Notes: generated by a model from the letters alone, not told the origin. Numbered from the stretch's first letter, positions 26,340 through 35,310 are shown. The stretch: DNA of 64,000 nucleotides from Gammaproteobacteria bacterium (GCA_021323735.1 JAJPKM010000036.1:1-64000); one strand, 5' to 3'. Program-made: numbers and translations.

Positions 26340-28708
26340 GGAACTACGACCTCATCTGGAAACTGCAAGACAAAGCGATGAAGCCGGCCCGTGTCCTTGC
26401 TCACACGGTCATCCAGAAAAAGTTCGCCGCCGTGATACTCCGCGCAGTCCCGCGCAATGTAGAGGCCGAGACCCCGGCGCTTGGATTTCTCCTTTAGGGA
26501 GAAGAAGGCGCGAAACACTTTCTCCTTATTCTCGACGGCGATGCCGCGCCCGTTGTCCTCGTAGGTCATACGGAGCGGGTCCGCGCCCAGCGTGATTGTG
26601 ATACGCGGCTCGAAATCCCGCTCGTGATCCTTGCGAAGCTCCAGCCAGTACACGGAATTCGACAGCAGGTTCTCAATGATCTGAACCATCATGCCCTTGA
26701 CGACCCTCACGCGAATGGGTGCCTCCGGGAGCTTGAGCTTGAGCGTGATCTGGTGGCGTTTGAACTGCGCCTCGTGACCGCTCAATACGTCCTCGATTAG
26801 GCCACCGAGATTGAAGACTTCCTTGCGCTGGCGCCCGGATACGCTCAACGGATCGAGGACCCGGACGCGCTTGCTCACCGATGTCATCTCGGAGCGCAGT
26901 GAGTCGAGCAAAGTCGCCGTTTGCTGTGGAAGCGCCTTACCGCGCAACGCCTCCAGTGCCCCCAGCGCGTTCTCCGTCGCTCGCGCGAGCTCGTGCGCCA
27001 CGACCTCGACGAGCAGGCCGACGCCGGCCATCTGAAGCATTTGCCGGTTCTCGTTCTCTATTTCCGTGACGCGCTGCTCGGCGCGCTCGAAGAACGCTTT
27101 GATCTCTGCGAATGTGCGCTGCAACTCGATGAGAAGGGGCGATGACTCGGGCACGACCCTCTTGATCTGGGTGAACGCGGCTTTCGCGCGCCTCTCCAGA
27201 GTCTCAACCTCCGTTCGCGCGTCCTTCATGTCGATCGGTTGATTCTTGTGACGCCGCTCCACGTCTTTCAGGAACTCGCGAAGCTGCGACTGAAGAGCGA
27301 GTTGCAAAAGGCTAATGAATGCCTGCTGCTCAGGGCAAACGCGCAACCCTTCGCGGTTTGTCTGGTCAATGAGTTGCGGATTGCCGAGACGCGAGATCGC
27401 GACCCGCCCTACGAACTGCGTCTTGTTGAGCAGGTAGCCCGTGCTCGCAAGCGCGCGCCGGTCCATCGCCAGCCAGTCGTCCTCGTCTTCCCCGTAGGGA
27501 AGAACCCTGAAGCCGTCGCGGAACAACAATATTCCCGACCAGCGCTTCTGAAGGTCGCGCACAACTTTCTGATCGCCGATGCTGTCGATGCGCGTGAGGC
27601 GCTGCCGGTTGAACCAGTACGCTTCGAACTGAAAGGCCCCCAAATCCTGCAGCGCGGTCATCGGCACGTCGCCCGAAGTCCCGCTGATCGCTCCTTCAAG
27701 ATCGGGAACCGTGAACGTCCGATCCTCCACTTCATGCGGATGCTCGAAGCCAAGATTGATCGCCTCGAAACGGCACTCGAGGACAGGCGAGCCACCCGCG
27801 TAGCGAAAACGGCCCTTCACGGACGCATGGGCGTGATCGAGCAGGCGGCGATCCATGTGAGCGACAGACACGCGATCGCCGTTCCAGAACATTGCGATGC
27901 GCGGCCGCCGCTTCGCGTCGGTGAAGGGATCGGTCAGGCGTGCGAAGTCGTGCTCGCAAAGGTGCTGCACCCGGTCGTGCGTCCAGTCCGCTGCCACTGC
28001 GCCGATCACCAGCCGCGTGCCGCTCCAGTCCTCGCCGGGCTTGGACCCACCGCGCTCCGGCGAGATGGGGATTTCATCGAGCATAGCGTCGAGATCACCG
28101 AACAGGTTCCAGTCGATCTTCAGCAGGTTCATGCGCTTGTCTGCTTGCTGCGCCGTTTCGACGGTCAGCGTATTGCCAAGCCGCATCGCGGAAAGGCGGC
28201 CGATTCCCTTTTCGCCGAGATAGGGAGGACGCGCGGTCCTCTCATCGGTTGCGGCAAGCGCCGCATCTATTGCGCGCTTCCTGGAGGGCGTGCCTATAAC
28301 CAGATAGTTGTCGAGCAGGTCTTTCTGCGACATACCGGTGCCTTCATCGGAAACGATGATCCGGTTCCCTCTGCCATAGGCGCGGTCCAGCGCCTCGATG
28401 AAGTCCATCTGGCGCTTCGCGCCGCCCAGTTCTTCCTTGAATCTCTCTAAGGCCTCGGCAGGAGCCTTCGGTTCCAGCGCCGCCTCTATGTCGGCGTAAA
28501 TCCGTGCGACCTCTGGCGATGGCTCTGAGAGGCGGGAGCGGAACTTCAGATAGTGGTTTCTCCGCAGCACGATCTCAAACCGGATTTCAGCACCGCTCGG
28601 CGATTTCGCGTCGAAGGCGTTCTTTATCAACTCGTAGAACGCAATGACATCGGAGCTGATTAGCTCGGCGCCTAGCTCCAGCACCGTGCGGGCAGAAATC
28701 TTGAACAA
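26336..28708 (-). CDS. Double-GHKL histidine-kinase-like protein
   Basis: A 790-residue protein with two GHKL ATPase folds. The N-terminal one resembles HSP90/MutL (N box AFYELIKNAFDA, N30; VSDEGTGMS; GEKGIGRLSAMRLG at 165). A middle region, then a coiled coil (about 490-560), leads into a histidine-kinase core: H-box VVAHELARATEN (H572), N box IIENLLSNSVYW (N680), DNGRGI (D718) and RRGLGLYIARD. It lacks transmembrane or periplasmic sensing domains, so input would be cytoplasmic. It overlaps the receiver gene by 4 bases. Confidence 0.8.
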   Translation of the reverse strand: MFKISARTVLELGAELISSDVIAFYELIKNAFDAKSPSGAEIRFEIVLRRNHYLKFRSRLSEPSPEVARIYADIEAALEPKAPAEALERFKEELGGAKRQMDFIEALDRAYGRGNRIIVSDEGTGMSQKDLLDNYLVIGTPSRKRAIDAALAATDERTARPPYLGEKGIGRLSAMRLGNTLTVETAQQADKRMNLLKIDWNLFGDLDAMLDEIPISPERGGSKPGEDWSGTRLVIGAVAADWTHDRVQHLCEHDFARLTDPFTDAKRRPRIAMFWNGDRVSVAHMDRRLLDHAHASVKGRFRYAGGSPVLECRFEAINLGFEHPHEVEDRTFTVPDLEGAISGTSGDVPMTALQDLGAFQFEAYWFNRQRLTRIDSIGDQKVVRDLQKRWSGILLFRDGFRVLPYGEDEDDWLAMDRRALASTGYLLNKTQFVGRVAISRLGNPQLIDQTNREGLRVCPEQQAFISLLQLALQSQLREFLKDVERRHKNQPIDMKDARTEVETLERRAKAAFTQIKRVVPESSPLLIELQRTFAEIKAFFERAEQRVTEIENENRQMLQMAGVGLLVEVVAHELARATENALGALEALRGKALPQQTATLLDSLRSEMTSVSKRVRVLDPLSVSGRQRKEVFNLGGLIEDVLSGHEAQFKRHQITLKLKLPEAPIRVRVVKGMMVQIIENLLSNSVYWLELRKDHERDFEPRITITLGADPLRMTYEDNGRGIAVENKEKVFRAFFSLKEKSKRRGLGLYIARDCAEYHGGELFLDDRVSKDTGRLHRFVLQFPDEVVVP

Positions 28709-28803
28709 AGCGGCGTCTCTCCTCTTATACAGCCGTGAAGGACGCCGCTAAAGCCCGTGGCAAGCCGTTCATTTCGGCGCGGTAAACATTTGTCATTGCC
28801 CTC

Positions 28804-29262
28804 TCAAGCCGCCCTCTTGCGTAAAAGCGAGTCGATCGCGTCCGAGAGATTCCAGATCGGCTCCGCGTCGCCCTCCTTCAGCATTTCAATCACTTTGGGA
28901 AGGCCGGCCACCGCGAGCCCGCTCACGAGCGCCATCATCTTTCGCGGCTCCGATACGATCTCCACGTCTCCGGTCTTGCCGATCGCGATCAGCATCAGCG
29001 TATGCACGCGCCACGGATCGCTGCCGAAGATGGCGCCGTCGATGATCTTCTTTGTCGCGTAGCGGCTGATGTCTTCCGGGTCGAGATCAAGACGCGCGGC
29101 GACACAGACGGCGAGGAACCAGAAATCAACCATGCGCGGGAAGGGGCTTTGGTCGATCACCGCATTACCTCCGGTCTGCGAATAGCGGCTGACGGAATCG
29201 TGAAATTCGACTGGGACATGGATGTCGATCGCCTGAAACGGGTTGAAGTATCGGTCCGCCAT
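28804..29262 (-). CDS. Conserved-looking hypothetical protein of the restriction gene run
   Basis: A 152-residue, mostly helical and acidic protein; DLDPEDISRYATKKIIDGAI and the C-terminal IWNLSDAIDSLL stand out. I do not recognise a family. It begins 9 bases after the ATPase gene stop and is therefore part of the same operon, followed by a 95-base gap before the kinase. By position it may be an accessory subunit of the helicase/ATPase complex. Confidence 0.65.
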   Translation of the reverse strand: MADRYFNPFQAIDIHVPVEFHDSVSRYSQTGGNAVIDQSPFPRMVDFWFLAVCVAARLDLDPEDISRYATKKIIDGAIFGSDPWRVHTLMLIAIGKTGDVEIVSEPRKMMALVSGLAVAGLPKVIEMLKEGDAEPIWNLSDAIDSLLRKRAA

Positions 29263-29271
29263 CGCTGACTC

Positions 29272-31401
29272 CTATGACGCCATCTCTGGCCGGATGTCCG
29301 AATCGGTGCGCCGCTGGCACTGAGGGCAATCGTTCCTGTGTGTACAGCTGCACCGCAGAACCTTGCGTTCCGCAGAGCCGGGATCGTTGAGCAACATCTT
29401 CGGGTAGTGCGTCGGATTCGTGAGCGTGCAGATCGCGCCCGCCGCGTCGTCGATAATCTCTTCGCACCCCGCAATCTCGTCATGAGTCAGGAAGAGGATG
29501 AGCTGCGCGCTTTCGCGAATGGCCGTCCTAAGCAGCGAACGCTTGACGTAGCCGCTGGTCATGCCGAGCGGCGTATCGATGACATTCGGCGCTTCGACCT
29601 CGCTCACCTTGGTCAGCGCCAGAATGAACGCCAGCGTCAGGGCGCGCCGCGAAGCACCGTTCAGATCGCGATCCGGGTTTAGCGTTCTGTCGTTTGGTCC
29701 GTGGACCTTGATATCGAACTCGGCGCTGATCTCCGCGCGCCGTATGATCGCGCCTTGTTCAGGGTCGGCGCCGATCATTTCAAGGAAGATTCGATTCATG
29801 AGGTCGCTGACCTTGCGTAGCTCCTCCTTCGTAATCCGGTCGTAGGCGCTCTGCAAGACCCTGGATACGTCCTGCGTCACTTCCAGCTCCGCAAGAATCC
29901 GCGCGCCCTTCTTCTGCTCGCGCAACAGCCGTTCGAACTCGACATTCAGTCCTTCGCGCTCGCGCCGGAGGCTGAGAAGCTGCGTCTCGATGGACGAGCT
30001 CTTCGAAAGATGACGGTCCCGCTGTTCCTTGTACTGGCGGCGCGCTTCCCGCAATCCCTGGACATCCGTGTCGGGGAGCGCATCGAGTTCGATTTCCAGA
30101 GCGCGGAACTTCCGTCCGCCGTCGTCACGCAGGGCCTTCAAGCCGTCGCGCCTTTCTACGATCTTCTTGTACTCGTCGAGCCAAGAGTTTCCGTCGGTCG
30201 GCAGCGGTTTAGCGCCGTAGTAAAGGTCGGTGATGATCTCTTGAATCTCGTCCGCCCGCAGGCTGTCGTCGATCAGCTTCTGGATATGCGCGCGGCGTTC
30301 GTCGCAATCAGGCTCGCCAGGTACAAGCGGTTCACCGCAGATGCAAATCTCCGCGGTGAGACGGTTCTGAAGCACGGGTATCGTCGTGTTGGGAATCTTG
30401 CCCTGATCGTGTAGTTCTTCGAGTTTGTCATAGGCGCGACGTAGGACCGGCGCGAGAAGTTCGGTTGCGACCTCCCGGTTTCTAAAGAGGGCGGAGTGCT
30501 CCTTGTTTGCCGCGGCCAACTGGTCGTCGAGCTGCTTGATCTCACGCTTGGCGTGTTCGAGATCCTTGCGTAGCTTCTCCTTGTCGCCCTTCTGGAGCGC
30601 CGCCGAAATCTTGCGATCCGTCTCCTCAACTTTTTCGTCGAATGCCGCGAATTGCTGCTTGGCGTCGGCAAGCGCGGCCTCGAACTTTCCCGACTCCTTA
30701 TCTATTTCTTCAAGACGCGAGGCAATGTTCCGCAGCTCGGCATTCGCCCCGACCTGCTTGGCTTTTCTGTTTACATCCGCAGCGGCCTTCTGAACATGCT
30801 TCATAGCCTGCTCGATCACACCGAGGCCTAGCAGCGAACGGATCGCGCGCTGTACGCGTTCTCGCTTGGTGGATTGCGCGACATCCGCTTCGATGAAACT
30901 TAGCGCCCGGTCCCCATCCGTGAAGAAGACCTCGCGGAGTTCGGGAGGCAGTTCGTCGTTGACGAACGCTTCCGGCGACTCGATCGGGCTGGCGCCGCTG
31001 TCATTGAGGGCAAACAGGCGCATGGTCGAGGCCGTCCGGCGAGCGGTTGCGTCAACCTCCTCGAAGGCTGCCCGGACGATTCTATAACGGCGCCGCGCTT
31101 CGCGCAGCTCGCCGCCAATCTGTCGGTATGTCGTCAACTCGAATTCGACCATTGCCGTAATCGGCACGCGCTTGCCGTCGGGGGCACTCCAGTCGATCGG
31201 ATGAAGGCGGAAGCCATCGCCCTTTCCCGGAAGGGCGGCATCACCGTAGAGCGCCCACTGCAAGGCATGGAGAATCGTCGTCTTCCCCGACTCATTTGCC
31301 GCCCGGATTACCGTGAGCTTCTTGTGCGGATCAACGGAGAAGCGCAGCTCCAAATCGCGCAGGAGACGAAAGTTCTGAAACTCTGCGCAAAGCAGCTTCA
31401 T
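29272..31401 (-). CDS. DndD/SMC-like AAA ATPase (candidate SspH-type)
   Basis: A 709-residue protein from ATG 31401 (KLLCAEFQNFRLLRDLELRF). Walker A is RAANESGKTT at 33-42; two long coiled coils (about 180-300, 420-520) flank a hook with ICICGEPLVPGEPDC. Signature DLNGASRRALTLAF, Walker B VIDTPLGM and an H-loop LILFLTHDE complete an SMC/Rad50-type head. The C-terminus adds a Cys cluster (CSCTHRNDCPQCQ), possibly a zinc site. Similar to DndD. A longer reading to 31467 exists. Its ATG overlaps the 80-aa gene by 4 bases. Confidence 0.75.
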   Translation of the reverse strand: MKLLCAEFQNFRLLRDLELRFSVDPHKKLTVIRAANESGKTTILHALQWALYGDAALPGKGDGFRLHPIDWSAPDGKRVPITAMVEFELTTYRQIGGELREARRRYRIVRAAFEEVDATARRTASTMRLFALNDSGASPIESPEAFVNDELPPELREVFFTDGDRALSFIEADVAQSTKRERVQRAIRSLLGLGVIEQAMKHVQKAAADVNRKAKQVGANAELRNIASRLEEIDKESGKFEAALADAKQQFAAFDEKVEETDRKISAALQKGDKEKLRKDLEHAKREIKQLDDQLAAANKEHSALFRNREVATELLAPVLRRAYDKLEELHDQGKIPNTTIPVLQNRLTAEICICGEPLVPGEPDCDERRAHIQKLIDDSLRADEIQEIITDLYYGAKPLPTDGNSWLDEYKKIVERRDGLKALRDDGGRKFRALEIELDALPDTDVQGLREARRQYKEQRDRHLSKSSSIETQLLSLRREREGLNVEFERLLREQKKGARILAELEVTQDVSRVLQSAYDRITKEELRKVSDLMNRIFLEMIGADPEQGAIIRRAEISAEFDIKVHGPNDRTLNPDRDLNGASRRALTLAFILALTKVSEVEAPNVIDTPLGMTSGYVKRSLLRTAIRESAQLILFLTHDEIAGCEEIIDDAAGAICTLTNPTHYPKMLLNDPGSAERKVLRCSCTHRNDCPQCQRRTDSDIRPEMAS

Positions 31402-31640
31402 GCGTCCTCTCCCGTATCTGTGTCCTGGCCGAGCTTGCCTGACAGGAAACGCGCCGCCGCGCCGCACTTATCGTTGATCTTTTGCTGAATGTTGGTGGCA
31501 GCTAGCCGGTGATCCCGCTCGTACTTGAGGATGTCGGCAATCACTTCCCGGATTTCTTCGCAATAGCCTTCGCAGCGCTCCTCCACGCCGTTACATTCTT
31601 CGAGGATAATGGAGATGATCTTTTTGTCGTTGAGCGGCAT
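31398..31640 (-). CDS. Small protein of the restriction operon
   Basis: An 80-residue, acidic helical protein (MPLNDKKIISIILEECNG at the start) with three Cys. ATG 31640 is one base after the helicase stop, and its end overlaps the ATPase start by 4 bases, so it is translated as part of the same operon. Position matches a middle small subunit of the candidate SspFGH-like trio, which is inference. No domain recognised. Confidence 0.65.
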   Translation of the reverse strand: MPLNDKKIISIILEECNGVEERCEGYCEEIREVIADILKYERDHRLAATNIQQKINDKCGAAARFLSGKLGQDTDTGEDA

Positions 31641-31641
31641 A

Positions 31642-33828
31642 TCACTTCTCCGGGTCCAGATAGACGGCATCAACCATCTTGTCGATCATCGCCAGCGGTC
31701 CGTCGGGCCGGCCGGCGTTCCGCGCCAGCCGCGCAAACTCCTGCGCGCGGCGCAACTCGGACCGAACTAGCGCGCGGGCGTCCGGGTCGAGCCCATCTTC
31801 CATCCCCGGCGGCAAAGCGAGTAGGTCGTGAATCACGCTATGCGCTTTCCCGATCGCGCTGCACGTCCGCAGGAGGCGTCCGCGGCGTTGTACCCACTGA
31901 CGCTCAACGGTCGTGCTAGCCAGAATGTACGCCTTGCAAATCTGGGGAATGTTGACGCCCTCGTCGAGAACGCGCTTGGCGGTTAGAACCTGAATCTCCC
32001 CATCCTGGAAGGAGCGGATAATCCGCTTGGTCTGTTCGCGATCCGCCGTTTCCTCGGCCGTGAGCTGGTGATAGAGAATGCTCTTCTGGCCGAGGAGCTG
32101 GTTGACGGCATCAAGCTGCTCCGGCCCCTTGTCAGATGTGTAGACAAGTGTGTGCCGCAGACTGCCGGCATCCTCTTCGTCGAGAAGCTTCTTTAGGGCG
32201 ACGACTTTGCCCGCAGCCGTTTCTAAGAGCGCGCGGCGGTCGCGCAGGAGCTTCGCCAGATACGTGTCGGGTTTGCCGTCGCCGCTGCGCCAGGCGTTCT
32301 GCTTGATCTTTCCCGTCAGATCGAACCAGTCTTCCATTTCCACCCCGGACAGATAGACGGGATGGACGTAGTAATCGTACTCAACGAGGCAGCGGCCGAT
32401 CGCCTCTTCGAGCGTAAACCGGAACTGCACGGGTCCGAAGAACGCGAACAGCGCATCCGTTCCTTCCTCGTCGTACTGGCGGATCGGCGTTGCCGACAAG
32501 GCCAGCCGATGCTCGAAGAGTTCGGGCGGGTCGTTGATAAAGGAGGGACGGCCGAGATTGTGCGCCTCGTCGGCTATCAGCAGGCGGTCGCACTGAAAGC
32601 TCCGGACGGCCTCCTGAAACTCAGGTGAGCAGAGTGTGTCGTGGCTAACGACAACCACTTCCACATCGGAAAGGCCTGTCCGCAGGCGCCGCTTGAGTTT
32701 CTGCAATTCGCTTGCGCGCCTTGCCGCGCCGCCGACGGTCGTCAGATTGACGGGCTTTAGAGCGAATGGCGCTATCTCGTCGCACCATTGCTCGACCAGC
32801 GGCACATAGGGCGCGGCGACGACAATGAAAAGCGGCCTGCGGCTCTCATAAAGGCGATGCGCGGCGACCATCGACGTGATCGTCTTCCCAGAGCCGGTGG
32901 CCATTTCCAGCACGCCACGATAGCCGGCCCCGCACCATGCGGCGACCGCATCGCCCTGATGCTTGAACGGCCCATCCTTGTATCGCAGTTCGCTCGGGAC
33001 TGCGAACGACGCATTTGAAAGGACCACTTGAGCTGTGACTGGCGGGGGCATTTCGTGGGTGACCGTTGCGCGGGCGTATAGCGCGGCGAGCTCGTCCTCG
33101 CTCGGCGGTGTGTCCGAGCTATAGGTCTTCAGCAGGCGCTGCCGGATCGCCTCCGGGATTCCGACGACAAGGCAGTTGTCCTCCTTGTTTTCCCAGAATC
33201 GGGCGAACTGGTAGCGGAGCTTGTCTGTGATGTATCGCTGATTCGGGTCCTGCCATGACTTCGAAATGGCGATCTGCTCGACGTTCTTTCGAATCCCGGC
33301 GTAGGTGACGTTGCTCGATCCGTGCGCCGCGACGACATCGTCCGCGTCTTCAAACAGCCAGACTTTCGGATGAAAGAGCGCGTCCTTCATCAAAGCGACC
33401 TTGATTTCGATGCGACGCTCTCGCAGGAGCCACGATAGACATTTCAGCGTGTGCCGCTGCAGAAGATCTTCGGTGAGGATCAATTCATCCAGCATTTCGT
33501 TTGCGACATCCCCGGGTGTCTTCGTTCCCCGCTCAATCGCTTCCTGGTCGGCGGGGCGGACATACGGGCTGATGAGCAGCCGGAAACTATGCGTCGATGC
33601 GTTGATATAGGTGGCAAGGCCGGGCGCTAGCGCTGCAAGCACTTCACTTGAGAAGAAGCCGACCATGCAATCGACTTTCGAGGCGTTCTTGAATCCCGGT
33701 ATGAGAACTTCTTCGGAGAGCGGTTCAGCGGGCAGGAAGTAAAGCGGCCGTACATTCTCCAGCGCACGAAGAGAGGGGCGCAAGGATGCGGCGCCGGATT
33801 TCTCTCGTGCGGCTATATCGACCTTCAC
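31642..33828 (-). CDS. PLD-nuclease/helicase fusion (candidate SspFGH component)
   Basis: A 728-residue protein. Residues about 40-190 form a phospholipase D-type nuclease half: H153-x-K155 in LFHPKVWLFE with GSSNVTYAG after it, an HKD-like motif. Residues about 285-690 form a superfamily 2 helicase: Walker A ATGSGKT (310-316), DEAH box IADEAHN (420-423), SATP (motif III) and QWVQRRGRLLR (motif VI). Nuclease plus translocase suggests a DNA-degrading restriction enzyme. The same combination occurs in PT-linked restriction modules. It overlaps the RHH gene by 4 bases. Confidence 0.8.
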   Translation of the reverse strand: MKVDIAAREKSGAASLRPSLRALENVRPLYFLPAEPLSEEVLIPGFKNASKVDCMVGFFSSEVLAALAPGLATYINASTHSFRLLISPYVRPADQEAIERGTKTPGDVANEMLDELILTEDLLQRHTLKCLSWLLRERRIEIKVALMKDALFHPKVWLFEDADDVVAAHGSSNVTYAGIRKNVEQIAISKSWQDPNQRYITDKLRYQFARFWENKEDNCLVVGIPEAIRQRLLKTYSSDTPPSEDELAALYARATVTHEMPPPVTAQVVLSNASFAVPSELRYKDGPFKHQGDAVAAWCGAGYRGVLEMATGSGKTITSMVAAHRLYESRRPLFIVVAAPYVPLVEQWCDEIAPFALKPVNLTTVGGAARRASELQKLKRRLRTGLSDVEVVVVSHDTLCSPEFQEAVRSFQCDRLLIADEAHNLGRPSFINDPPELFEHRLALSATPIRQYDEEGTDALFAFFGPVQFRFTLEEAIGRCLVEYDYYVHPVYLSGVEMEDWFDLTGKIKQNAWRSGDGKPDTYLAKLLRDRRALLETAAGKVVALKKLLDEEDAGSLRHTLVYTSDKGPEQLDAVNQLLGQKSILYHQLTAEETADREQTKRIIRSFQDGEIQVLTAKRVLDEGVNIPQICKAYILASTTVERQWVQRRGRLLRTCSAIGKAHSVIHDLLALPPGMEDGLDPDARALVRSELRRAQEFARLARNAGRPDGPLAMIDKMVDAVYLDPEK

Positions 33829-34055
33829 CGCGAACTCCGTTTCCGGCTGTCGGGCGCCGGTGTCTCCGTCGCTTTCAAAGGCAATCCCGCCTCCGGACTT
33901 TCGCGATAACGTGAAATGAACTCCGAGACTGCCCGCCGAATCATCCGGGCAGCCGGCAGATCAAGCTCGGAGCCGAGACGGGTCAGCTCGGAATACTCAT
34001 TCTCCTCAAGAGTTACCGACAGCCGAACACCTCTCTTGCCTTTTGTCTTACTCAA
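33825..34055 (-). CDS. Ribbon-helix-helix protein, leader gene of the operon
   Basis: A 76-residue protein. VRLSVTLEENEYSELTRLGSE followed by LPAARMIRRAVSEFISRY is the beta-strand, helix, turn, helix of the RHH/CopG fold. TTG start is supported by GAGGAG spaced 8 bases before it. First gene of the minus-strand run, so a likely autoregulator; the direct repeats upstream (34089-34129) are a candidate operator. Confidence 0.75.
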   Translation of the reverse strand: MSKTKGKRGVRLSVTLEENEYSELTRLGSELDLPAARMIRRAVSEFISRYRESPEAGLPLKATETPAPDSRKRSSR

Positions 34056-34088
34056 TCGACTGGCTCCTCAATGAGCACCAGATTTACA

Positions 34089-34129
34089 CCATATCGCAGC
34101 ACAATACTATCAAAGTGGTGCTATATCGC
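34089..34129. promoter_or_regulatory. Candidate operator/promoter of the RHH operon
   Basis: CCATATCGC (34089-34097) and CTATATCGC (34121-34129) are direct repeats 32 bp apart, close to three helical turns, in the region just upstream of the RHH start. On the minus strand a TTGATA at 34113-34108 lies between them. Binding by the RHH protein is an inference. Confidence 0.35.
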
Positions 34130-34547
34130 CTGCGACATTAGTACCAGCGCCGGTCCCCGCCGCCAGCGCACTATCTCACCAAAGCTGAAGCCGCAGTCTT
34201 CCTGCGGCTCTCGCTGTGACTAGCATTCTTTTGCTCGTGTTTGTTCCTCCATTCCGACGAGCACTATCCCGGATGTTTTGGCGTGTACCTACGGTGGTCG
34301 GAATCGTTTTTTGATGCTCTCCACGCCCGCGACCGCGGCACAGAGGCCTATAACTTTGTCGAGAATTGCGCGCGGCCGCATGGCGGGCGGCCACTCCGTT
34401 CAACCGCTACGATTCGACCGTTGCAACCACCTCGCCGGCAGCCCGGCTTCTGTGGAAATCCTCGTAGGTACGCGGTTCTGATCGCAGTGTATCACTGAGC
34501 TTCGGTCACGATAGGCAGGCCTGGAATGTCCAAGATAGATCCAGGGG
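34130..34547. other. Non-coding gap
   Basis: No supportable gene is seen in these 418 bases between the RHH operon and csrA. Short open frames on both strands have no start signals or recognisable domains. Confidence 0.5.
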
Positions 34548-34802
34548 CTAGCTTCTCGCCGATCCTCGCGCTGCGAAACCGGGGCCCGGAGCGTCGCCGC
34601 CGCCATGACCGCGACTTGTAGTCCTCGTTTTGTCGAGAGCCTCTTGAACGACGCGCGCATAGATTTCCTCGCGATGTACCGCGACGCTTTTGGGGGCGTT
34701 GATTCCCAAGCGCACTTGATTCCCTTTCACGCCCATTACTGTCACGGTTATCTCGTCACCGATCACGAGCGTTTCGCCAATGCGTCTGGTGAGTATTAAC
34801 AT
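34548..34802 (-). CDS. csrA: CsrA-family RNA-binding regulator
   Basis: An 84-residue protein starting [20 protein letters not shown], the CsrA core, with [25 protein letters not shown] closing the dimer fold; R44-type RNA-contact residues in the HREE segment are kept. About 20 extra C-terminal residues are Gly/Arg rich. AAGGAG precedes the start by 6 bases. Plasmid- and ICE-borne CsrA proteins bind GGA motifs in leaders; targets here are unknown. Confidence 0.85.
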   Translation of the reverse strand: MLILTRRIGETLVIGDEITVTVMGVKGNQVRLGINAPKSVAVHREEIYARVVQEALDKTRTTSRGHGGGDAPGPGFAARGSARS

Positions 34803-34878
34803 CTGATTGCTCCTTGTCCCTGAGAATTCCACGTAATGAGATCGACAGTCGGAGTCGCTTGGACGCTCAGATCGACTA

Positions 34879-35181
34879 TTACGCGGTACGCGTAATGACC
34901 ACCGCACACAAGAGGGCTCCCTCACGGGAGAAGTCGGTCATGCGTTCGACAATAAAGTTGCTACCGGGGAGAGCTTTCTTCACGCGATTGACGCTCACGC
35001 TCCATTGGCGGACTGTCTCATCCTGCCACTTCTGGGCAGCAGCGGGAGTCCCTTTGTCGACTACGAACCGGGTCGCTTCCGCAAGGCTTCCACCCACCGC
35101 TAGTGCCTCGATTCTAGCCGTGACGCTCCCGGGCACGCGCACCACTGGCCTCTTCGAATTCTTGTAATTGGACGCTGCCAT
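34879..35181 (-). CDS. Small basic hypothetical protein
   Basis: A 100-residue protein starting [19 protein letters not shown], with AGGAAG before it. Basic at the N-terminus, with a helical end ([18 protein letters not shown]). No family recognised. It faces the 35311 gene divergently across an inverted repeat. Confidence 0.55.
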   Translation of the reverse strand: MAASNYKNSKRPVVRVPGSVTARIEALAVGGSLAEATRFVVDKGTPAAAQKWQDETVRQWSVSVNRVKKALPGSNFIVERMTDFSREGALLCAVVITRTA

Positions 35182-35283
35182 AACACTTCCTACGCGCGAC
35201 GATCTCAATAGCTTACCGTAACATGAACGGCGTGGCATGGGACTTGCTTCATGAGCAATTCTTGGCTTAGGAAGGTTGCAAGT

Positions 35284-35302
35284 GTTAGAGAAGTTATCTA
35301 AC
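35284..35302. promoter_or_regulatory. Inverted repeat in divergent promoter region
   Basis: GTTAGA (35284-35289) and TCTAAC (35297-35302) are perfect 6-bp inverted arms with a 7-base centre, 9 bases before the 35311 start. A dimeric repressor site is plausible. Confidence 0.3.
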
Positions 35303-35310
35303 ATTAAACC

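Noticed and set aside
27239-28450. Plus-strand frame of 403 residues
   Set aside because: Antisense to the double-GHKL kinase, whose motifs are unmistakable.
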